A stretch of DNA of 11,692 nucleotides from an uncultured Aquificaceae bacterium (GTDB lineage Bacteria > Aquificota > Aquificia > Aquificales > Aquificaceae). The notes beneath the pieces were generated by a model. The model worked only from the letters and a program-made list of their open reading frames with translations. It was not told the DNA's origin and made no database searches. The position numbers and the translations under genes are program-made. How positions within the stretch are numbered: position 1 is the first letter of the stretch; each line of letters starts with the position of its first letter. Shown here piece after piece: positions 7,188-11,692 of the stretch. Where the stretch lies: positions 1 through 11,692 of the forward strand of contig CALLAD010000074.1 of assembly GCA_938002625.1 (NCBI GenBank), written 5' to 3'.

Positions 7188-7607
7188 ATGTTACTTTTAC
7201 TTCTGCTTTTATTTTCTTTTGCCTTCTCGGAAGATGTGTGTATAAAAGATTTAGTGGATCCCTATAAGGAGCCTTATTTAGGCTATGCCTTTGTAAAAAC
7301 TGTAGAAAAGGCTATCTTAGAAAGCGGTAATAGTATTAGTTGCAAAGAGGGATCAAAGGAAGTAAGACTACAAATAGAGCTTTTTAGGGAAACTCCAATA
7401 GCATATTCACCTCAGCAAAGGGTAAGCGCTTACAATATGGAAATGCGGCTTAGTGTTAGTATAGAGAATACAAGAAAAAGCTTTTACGTAAGCGTGCCCT
7501 ATTCTCAGCCCACGGGTGCTATTGGCGATTTGCAAAGAAAAGAGGCAACCGAGGATGCTTTTAAGATAATATACTTAGATATTTTAGAATTCCTTAAGAG
7601 GAGGTAG
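7188..7607 (+). CDS. small exported protein, possibly LptE-like
   Basis: A 139-aa protein with a very short signal peptide: an unbroken run of seven leucines after Met, then FSFAFS, with likely cleavage near residues 14-15. C18 is not in a lipobox, so it is probably a soluble periplasmic protein. C18 and C52 could form a disulfide. The mature part has alternating beta-type segments (VRLQIELF, NMEMRLSVSIE, SFYVSVPY), then QPTGAIGDLQRKEATEDAF and a terminal helix. This faintly resembles LPS-assembly LptE-family proteins, but the family lipid anchor is missing, so the assignment is tentative. Upstream, TTGAAC (7155-7160) and TTATAA (7179-7184) could form a weak promoter that would leave almost no leader. 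The ribosome-binding site is poor. An in-frame TAA at 7182-7184 rules out an earlier start. Confidence 0.72.
   Translation: MLLLLLLLFSFAFSEDVCIKDLVDPYKEPYLGYAFVKTVEKAILESGNSISCKEGSKEVRLQIELFRETPIAYSPQQRVSAYNMEMRLSVSIENTRKSFYVSVPYSQPTGAIGDLQRKEATEDAFKIIYLDILEFLKRR
7598..7605 (+). promoter_or_regulatory. strong ribosome-binding site for the DUF302 gene
   Basis: GAGGAGGT lies 6 nt before the ATG at 7612 and overlaps the last codons and stop codon of the preceding exported-protein gene. It is the strongest Shine-Dalgarno sequence in the plus-strand half of the window and fixes the start of the DUF302 gene. Confidence 0.85.
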
Positions 7608-7611
7608 AAGT

Positions 7612-7998
7612 ATGCTTATAACCTTAGAAACCAACAAAAGCCTTCAGGAAGTCAGGCAGAAATTGGAAGAAGTGGCAAAGGCAAAGGGTTTTGGCGTTAT
7701 GGCTGTTCACGAGGTTTCTAATATACTCCAAAGTAAAGGAGTTCCAATAGACTATTCTTGTGTTATAGTGGAAGTGTGCTCTCCAAGGCATGCAAGCCAG
7801 GTTCTATCGGTAGATCCTTACTTCTCCACTGCCATGCCTTGTAGAATAGCTTTATTTGAGAAGGAAGGAAAAACAATAATAAGCACAATATCACCCAGTG
7901 CCATGGTTAATATGTTTGATAAGCCAGAAGTTAGCCATATAGCAGAGGAAGTAGAAAAGCTTATGAGGGAAATAATGGAGGAAAGCATAAAGGCGTGA
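7612..7998 (+). CDS. DUF302 domain-containing protein
   Basis: A 128-aa cytoplasmic protein made up almost entirely of one DUF302 domain. The family pattern is visible as VIVEVCSPRHASQVLSVDP (52-69) followed by MPCRIALFEKEGKTIIST (75-92). The two conserved-looking cysteines are C56 and C77, with H60 between them. The function of DUF302 is not established; small members are common in sulfur- and hydrogen-oxidising bacteria. The start is fixed by GAGGAGGT 6 nt upstream. Its stop overlaps the GTG start of ribD (GTGA), so the two are probably co-translated. A functional link to riboflavin synthesis is possible but not shown. Confidence 0.88.
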   Translation: MLITLETNKSLQEVRQKLEEVAKAKGFGVMAVHEVSNILQSKGVPIDYSCVIVEVCSPRHASQVLSVDPYFSTAMPCRIALFEKEGKTIISTISPSAMVNMFDKPEVSHIAEEVEKLMREIMEESIKA

Positions 7999-9101
7999 TA
8001 GCAGAAGATATTAAATTTATGGGGAGGGCTCTTGAGCTTGCAAAATTAAGAAAGGGCCTTACCCATCCCAATCCCACTGTTGGCTGTGTTATAGTAAAGG
8101 ATGGTCAAATAGTTGGAGAAGGTTATCACGAAAAAGCTGGAATGCCCCATGCGGAAGTTATAGCCCTCCAAAAGGCTGGTGAAAAGGCTAAAGGAGCAAC
8201 CCTTTATGTGACCCTTGAGCCATGTACCCACTATGGAAGGACTCCACCATGTACTGATGCAATAATAAAAGCAGGCTTAAAAAGAGTAGTAATTGCCACC
8301 CTTGACCCAAACCCCCTTGTATCTGGAAAGGGAGTAGAAAGATTAAAAAAGGCTAACATAGAGGTTTTGGTAGGAGTTTTGGAAGAAGAAGCGAAAAAAC
8401 TTAACGAGGATTTTTTCGTTTATATAACCCAGAGGAGACCATATATAACCCTAAAATGGGCACAAAGCATAGATGGGACAATGGCAACAAAAACTGGTAA
8501 TAGTAAATGGATAAGCTCTGAGGAATCACGGGCCTTTGTTCACCAGTTAAGGGCAGAAGCCACGGCAGTGCTCGTAGGTATAAACACAGCTTTGACAGAT
8601 GACCCCCAGCTAACGATAAGAGCCTTCCCTTGGGAAAAACAGCCTGTGAGGATAGTACTTGATCCACAGTTAAAAATTAGAGAGGATTTAAAAATTGTAA
8701 AGGACAGGGAAGCTCAAACCATTGTAATATCAGCGGTGGAAAAGGAAGATAAAATAAAGAGGTTAGAAGAACTGGGAATAAAAGTAATATTGGCACCGTG
8801 GGAGGAGGGAAAATTAAACTTGAAGGAAGTTTTAAGGGAGCTTTACTTTATGGAAATAATGCATATTCTTGTAGAGGGTGGCTCCACAACACATACAACC
8901 TTTATAAAAGAAAACCTTTTTGACCGCCTTTGGGTATTTATAGCTCCCCTTTTACTTGGAGAGGGCAAAAGGATAGGAGACCTTGGCATAAGCCTTATCA
9001 AAGAAGCAAAAAAGTTAAAGCTTAGGGAAATTAAAAAATTTGGTATGGATATAGCTTTGGAGTACATAAGGGAAAATTCTACAAATCTTCAAGCTTCTTG
9101 A
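7995..9101 (+). CDS. ribD: bifunctional riboflavin biosynthesis protein RibD (deaminase/reductase)
   Basis: RibD deaminates the pyrimidine produced by GTP cyclohydrolase II and then reduces the ribosyl side chain with NADPH, two successive steps to riboflavin. The 368-aa protein has an N-terminal zinc deaminase domain with HAE (52-54) and C77/C86 in EPCTHYGRTPPC. The C-terminal reductase domain (about 148-360) shows ITLKWAQSIDG, VGINTALTDDPQLTIR and ILVEGGSTTHTTFI. The start is GTG, overlapping the DUF302 stop as GTGA; an internal ATG (codon 9, 8019) would cut off the first helix. GGAGG at 7977-7981 is 13 nt upstream. No FMN riboswitch fits between the genes. Its last 23 bp overlap the end of trmD on the other strand. 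Confidence 0.97.
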   Translation: MIAEDIKFMGRALELAKLRKGLTHPNPTVGCVIVKDGQIVGEGYHEKAGMPHAEVIALQKAGEKAKGATLYVTLEPCTHYGRTPPCTDAIIKAGLKRVVIATLDPNPLVSGKGVERLKKANIEVLVGVLEEEAKKLNEDFFVYITQRRPYITLKWAQSIDGTMATKTGNSKWISSEESRAFVHQLRAEATAVLVGINTALTDDPQLTIRAFPWEKQPVRIVLDPQLKIREDLKIVKDREAQTIVISAVEKEDKIKRLEELGIKVILAPWEEGKLNLKEVLRELYFMEIMHILVEGGSTTHTTFIKENLFDRLWVFIAPLLLGEGKRIGDLGISLIKEAKKLKLREIKKFGMDIALEYIRENSTNLQAS

Positions 9102-9858
9102 TAGCCCTTTTATGACCAAACTCTTTAAGCCAGTCTTCAAAGTCCATGCCTCTTTTTATGGCTAATACCATTTCTTTTTCTATATCTTTTAAATCCTCTG
9201 GGACAAGGTCTGGTCTTAATCTTAAGGTCCTTTCTATGGAATGCCAAAGTTCCCAAAGTTTTATAAGTTGGTGATTTCCAGAAAGAAGTATGTTAGGTAC
9301 TTTCATGCCTTTAAAATCCGCTGGCCTTGTGTATACGGGTGCTCCCAACCACCTCCTAAAAGAGTCCCTTTTTATGCTTTCTTCGTCGCCCAATACTCCG
9401 GGCAAAAGCCTTGCAATTCCTTCCAAGAGAACCAAAGCAAAAAGCTCACCACCAGCCAAAACGAAGTCCCCTAAGGAAAATTCTTCATCGGCAAGCAAGC
9501 TTATTCTCTCATCCAATCCTTCATATCTTCCGCATATAACTGCAATACTATCAAGCTTTGAAAGGCGATCAAGATGCTCTTGTGTTAGGCTTTTTCCCCA
9601 AGGCTGAGGAATTATAGTATATGGCTTTCCGTATTCTTTTAAAATATGCTCATAAGCATTAAATACGGGCTCAGGTTTTATAACCATACCAGGATGGCCA
9701 CCATAAGCTATATCATCAACTTGCCCTTTATAAGCAAAATCTCTTATATTCACCGTATGTAAATTTAAGGCTCCTTTCTTTATGGCTTGTTTAACTATAC
9801 CGTAGCTTGCATAACACTCTATTATTTGCGGGAAAAGGGTAAAAACAAAAAACTTCAT
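9079..9858 (-). CDS. trmD: tRNA (guanine37-N1)-methyltransferase TrmD
   Basis: TrmD methylates N1 of G37 next to the anticodon, which prevents +1 frameshifting. The 259-aa protein shows the trefoil-knot SAM-binding motifs ICGRYEGLDER (108-118) and SLGDFVLAGGEL (128-139). It also has ARLLPGVLG, the catalytic Asp165 in RDSF, and YTRPADFKGMKVPNILLSGNH near 176-196. In the usual YGGGxGM motif the third glycine is replaced (YGGHPGM, 52-58). TrmD is usually found with rpsP and rimM, but here it is the last gene behind a tyrosine recombinase. Its ATG overlaps the recombinase stop (ATGA) and no Shine-Dalgarno sequence precedes it, which points to translational coupling. Confidence 0.96.
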   Translation of the reverse strand: MKFFVFTLFPQIIECYASYGIVKQAIKKGALNLHTVNIRDFAYKGQVDDIAYGGHPGMVIKPEPVFNAYEHILKEYGKPYTIIPQPWGKSLTQEHLDRLSKLDSIAVICGRYEGLDERISLLADEEFSLGDFVLAGGELFALVLLEGIARLLPGVLGDEESIKRDSFRRWLGAPVYTRPADFKGMKVPNILLSGNHQLIKLWELWHSIERTLRLRPDLVPEDLKDIEKEMVLAIKRGMDFEDWLKEFGHKRAIKKLEDL

Positions 9859-10724
9859 TTAAGGAGGCTTCTTACTAAACTTTTTGCCCTTTCGTGGCTA
9901 AAGCGGTAATATATGTCAATAGTAGTCTTTATATTGGAATGGCCTGCGAATTCCTTTACCACCTCCGCTGGAAAGCCTGCGTTAACTAAGTTTGTTATAT
10001 ATGTATGTCTAAAGCTATGAATTGAAAAGGGAATGCCAAGCTTTTTGGAAAGCCTATTTGTGAAGACTTGTAGAGAACTTGGATTTACCTTTAAAGACCT
10101 ATCAAAATCTTCAAGCCATAAATCAAGACGCCGATTAATCCCCAAGGTTTCTTCCTTTGTAGGGCCTATTATGGGTGCTATTCTTTCTCTCTTCCTCTTG
10201 GTTATCTCTGCAGGAAGCCTTAACCAATAGGTACCATCACTATCCTTTTGAAAGAATTCCCTTTTCAAATAGGCATATTCCGACAACCTGATACCGCTAT
10301 ATAGAAAAAGGCTATAGACGCGCTCATACTTGGTGTTATTTACATACTGAAAAATTTTATAAAGCTCTTCTTTGGTAAGTGCTTTTGGTCCCCTTTGTAC
10401 ACGTGCCGTAGAAAGTTCCTCCCTTATTTCTTCTATGGCGGACTCCAATTCCGAAAAATGCTCTTTACTTATCCATCCTCTTCTCAGGGCAAACTTATAA
10501 AAGTGCTTTATAGCAGACAGATGGGTAAGTATGGAAGAAATGGAGAATTTTGAATTGTCTATATACAAGTAAATGAATTTTGGTTCAATTTCTAAAAGGT
10601 GTTTTGTTTCTAAAAATTTCCTAAAGGAGTCTATACAAGTTCTGTAAGTGGTAACCGTCTTTTGGCTTTTAGTCCTTTCCAGACTCTTAAGCCAAAGGTC
10701 CACCAACCTTTCCATAATAAACAA
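9855..10724 (-). CDS. tyrosine recombinase, Xer/integrase family
   Basis: A 289-aa site-specific recombinase of the usual Xer size. The N-terminal SAM-like DNA-binding domain (about 5-90) includes KTVTTYRTCIDSFRKFL and SSILTHLSAIKHFYKFA. The catalytic set is complete: R146 (SGIRLSEY), K176 (EITKRKRER), H236 and R239 (HSFRHTY), H262 (AGHSNIKTT) and nucleophile Y272 (IDIYYRF). The start is taken as TTG at 10724, because AAAGGA lies 6 nt before it; an ATG three codons later (10715) would have a 15-nt spacing. It lies 2 nt behind a helix-turn-helix/coiled-coil gene and overlaps trmD by 4 nt. The housekeeping operon setting and the dif-like site at 11449-11476 favour a chromosome-resolving Xer over a phage integrase. 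A domesticated element integrase remains possible. Confidence 0.9.
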   Translation of the reverse strand: MFIMERLVDLWLKSLERTKSQKTVTTYRTCIDSFRKFLETKHLLEIEPKFIYLYIDNSKFSISSILTHLSAIKHFYKFALRRGWISKEHFSELESAIEEIREELSTARVQRGPKALTKEELYKIFQYVNNTKYERVYSLFLYSGIRLSEYAYLKREFFQKDSDGTYWLRLPAEITKRKRERIAPIIGPTKEETLGINRRLDLWLEDFDRSLKVNPSSLQVFTNRLSKKLGIPFSIHSFRHTYITNLVNAGFPAEVVKEFAGHSNIKTTIDIYYRFSHERAKSLVRSLLK

Positions 10725-10726
10725 TT

Positions 10727-11359
10727 TTATTCCTTTCTCTTTCTCTTTTCTAACTCCATGCGTAGAGTGGAAATTTCCATTTCCTTACTCAAAATCTCCT
10801 TATCTTTATCAAGCATCACCCTTTGAAGGTCAAGATCTTTTTGACTAAGCATAAATTCCTTTTCTTTTAAAAGCTCTTGCAGTTCAGTAATTTTCTTTTC
10901 TTTTTCCTCAAGAGCTTCTTTGAGTTTTTGATTTTCCCTTTCCTTTTCCATATATTTTTCCCTTAGATTGCTTAGATCTCTTAAAAGAAATTCCATCTCT
11001 TTTTCCCTTATAGCGAGAAGAGTGTACAAACTGGCAAGTTCATGAAGTAACTGCTCTTTTTGTTGTTCCTTTTGCATTAGGGCAGACATATACGTAGCTA
11101 TAAGACTACCCTCTAAGCTTGATTTTAAACCTTCAAGGTTAGACTGGAAATTTTTTACCTTTTCTTCTTGAAGCATTTTGGATGTTTTCAGGTGTTCCAG
11201 CTCCTCTTGAGTAAGATAAACGTACCATATACCATCTTCCTCTTTACCACCTTTTAATACTCCAGCCTTAATACGATTTTTTACAGTGTTTAGAGATAGG
11301 TCTGTTAACATTGCGTACTCGCTTGCCTTTACTTTGATAGCATCCTTGATATCATCCAT
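10727..11359 (-). CDS. helix-turn-helix protein with long C-terminal coiled coil
   Basis: A 210-aa protein in two parts. Residues about 10-55 form a MerR/excisionase-like winged helix-turn-helix: ASEYAMLTDLSLNTVKNRI, then a KGGKEEDGIWYVYLT wing. From about residue 95 to the end it is highly charged with near-continuous heptads (for example KEKKITELQELLKEKEFML), predicting a long dimeric coiled coil. It ends in the basic tail KRKRKE. I know no specific family. The architecture recalls plasmid KfrA-type DNA-binding coiled-coil proteins, but no homology is claimed. A strong AGGAGG lies 5 nt before the ATG. It leads an operon with the recombinase and trmD and lies downstream of a repeat cluster it might bind. 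A role as regulator or accessory DNA-bridging partner of the recombinase is inferred. Confidence 0.88.
   Translation of the reverse strand: MDDIKDAIKVKASEYAMLTDLSLNTVKNRIKAGVLKGGKEEDGIWYVYLTQEELEHLKTSKMLQEEKVKNFQSNLEGLKSSLEGSLIATYMSALMQKEQQKEQLLHELASLYTLLAIREKEMEFLLRDLSNLREKYMEKERENQKLKEALEEKEKKITELQELLKEKEFMLSQKDLDLQRVMLDKDKEILSKEMEISTLRMELEKRKRKE
10731..10736 (-). promoter_or_regulatory. ribosome-binding site favouring the TTG start of the recombinase
   Basis: AAAGGA on the minus strand lies 6 nt before TTG 10724 and 15 nt before ATG 10715. It overlaps the end of the upstream coiled-coil gene. The spacing favours the TTG start and coupled translation. Confidence 0.6.
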
Positions 11360-11392
11360 GATAGCCTCCTTTTAAGGTTTTGACATAATTTT

Positions 11393-11426
11393 ATATCAAT
11401 AGATATCAGATATCAATGATTGTCAA
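11393..11426 (-). promoter_or_regulatory. promoter/operator region of the HTH-recombinase-trmD operon
   Basis: On the minus strand a perfect TTGACA (11421-11426) is followed by a cluster of GATAT elements. On the plus strand these read ATATCA at 11393-11398, 11403-11408 and 11410-11415, with two palindromic GATATC at 11402-11407 and 11409-11414. With a 17-nt spacer the -10 would be TCTATT (11398-11403), a poor hexamer lying inside the repeats. This suggests a promoter controlled by a protein bound there, perhaps the HTH protein itself (autoregulation, inferred). A second TTGACA, on the plus strand at 11380-11385, has no good -10 and no gene downstream. Confidence 0.5.
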
Positions 11427-11448
11427 AGTGTAAGTTACGGCTTTTCTA

Positions 11449-11476
11449 TGTTAATTTAATTGCGATTATGTTAACA
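11449..11476. other. candidate dif-like Xer recombination site (28 bp)
   Basis: Two 11-bp arms flank a 6-bp centre: left arm TGTTAATTTAA (11449-11459), centre TTGCGA (11460-11465), right arm TTATGTTAACA (11466-11476). The arms are inverted repeats matching at 9 of 11 positions. This 11-6-11 layout is that of bacterial dif, and the right arm begins TTATGTTAA, as in the XerD-binding arm of E. coli dif. It lies 90 bp upstream of the operon encoding a tyrosine recombinase. Single-recombinase Xer systems (XerS, XerH) often have dif next to the recombinase gene. An alternative reading is an operator with two direct TATGTTAA copies 20 bp apart (11447-11454 and 11467-11474). Confidence 0.5.
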
Positions 11477-11689
11477 AATTACCCTCAAAAGAAAGCACGC
11501 CATATTCCAATTTCAATAAACCTCTGCTACCAAATTGCCAAGGGTGTTCTAAAAAACCATATAAGAGCCTTGGAGTACTTTTAAAAGCCCTTTTGGGGAT
11601 TTATTAAGTCCGTAATAATAATCTGGCTTAATTTTTGTAAACGGATACTCACTAAATATCCGCGAACCTATTTTTGAGTTTATGTCTTT
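11466..11689 (-). pseudogene. possible broken coding remnant or repeat (low confidence)
   Basis: No intact gene is visible from 11477 to the right edge. On the minus strand two adjacent frames read plausibly as protein. One runs from 11689 to a TAG at 11549-11551 and includes IKPDYYYGLNKSPKGLLK. The other, in the -1 frame, ends at the TAA at 11466-11468 and includes LEHPWQFGSRGLLKLEYG. They meet near a run of six T (11551-11556 on the plus strand), and neither has a normal start codon. An in-frame TAG at 11690-11692 closes the first at the edge. This could be a decayed gene or a dispersed repeat. I do not recognise the product, and chance is possible at this length. Confidence 0.25.
11538..11573. 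repeat. imperfect inverted repeat CCAAGG...CCTTGG
   Basis: CCAAGG (11538-11543) and CCTTGG (11568-11573) face each other across 24 bp with little further pairing. Just beyond lies a perfect 10-bp palindrome CTTTTAAAAG (11578-11587), and further right CGGATA (11642-11647) pairs with TATCCG (11657-11662) across 9 bp. None is followed by a convincing T-run, so these are not called terminators. They mark the gene-free tail as rich in dyads but have no assigned role. Confidence 0.35.
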
Positions 11690-11692
11690 CTA

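Noticed and set aside
7955..7994. FMN riboswitch before ribD
   Set aside because: The gene overlaps DUF302 with no intergenic space, and no RFN-element sequence is seen.
11549..11557. Programmed -1 frameshift at the T-run (U UUU UUA heptamer)
   Set aside because: The heptamer is not in the phase needed for tandem slippage (the zero frame reads GTT TTT TAG), and the surrounding frames lack a start, so decay or chance is more likely.
11468..11584. 38-aa plus-strand reading frame starting ATG TTA ACA
   Set aside because: There is no ribosome-binding site, it overlaps the dif-like site, and it is too short to support from sequence alone.
11642..11662. CGGATA...TATCCG hairpin as a terminator
   Set aside because: It has only a 6-bp stem with a 9-nt loop and no following T-run on either strand.

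Overview
The window looks like bacterial chromosome from a thermophile, most likely of the Aquificales (Hydrogenobacter/Thermocrinis-like). This is inferred from Lys/Glu/Ile-rich proteins, moderately AT-rich DNA, very tight gene packing and the general look of the housekeeping proteins. No rRNA or tRNA gene is present to confirm it.

Left edge (1-236): the end of a CRISPR array with four 29-bp repeats and three complete spacers; no cas gene is in view. A well-formed sigma70-type promoter (285-312) then starts a four-gene plus-strand operon: a DUF420 membrane protein, ispF (isoprenoid precursor synthesis), a patatin-like lipid hydrolase and a MATE efflux pump. All three junctions overlap by 4-11 nt. 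This operon meets a minus-strand operon tail to tail (4-nt overlap). The minus-strand operon reads 137-aa unknown protein -> mnmA (tRNA 2-thiouridine) -> rlmB (23S rRNA 2'-O-methylation), so two of its genes modify RNA.

Middle (5478-9101): a 69-bp divergent promoter region, then plus-strand serA (serine biosynthesis), a small exported protein possibly related to LptE, a DUF302 protein, and ribD (riboflavin biosynthesis). ribD converges on trmD with a 23-bp overlap.

Right part (9079-11692, minus strand): a three-gene operon reads helix-turn-helix/coiled-coil protein -> tyrosine recombinase with a complete catalytic set -> trmD (tRNA m1G37). The genes are 2 nt apart or overlap by 4 nt. Upstream lie a TTGACA element, a cluster of ATATCA repeats, and a 28-bp site at 11449-11476. 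That site has two 11-bp inverted arms around a 6-bp centre, the layout of a Xer/dif recombination site, and its right arm carries TTATGTTAA, as in the XerD half of classical dif. The most interesting hypothesis here is a single-recombinase Xer system with its own adjacent dif site and a co-transcribed DNA-binding coiled-coil partner. The last ~215 bp contain no intact gene, only a possible broken coding remnant or repeat and some inverted repeats.
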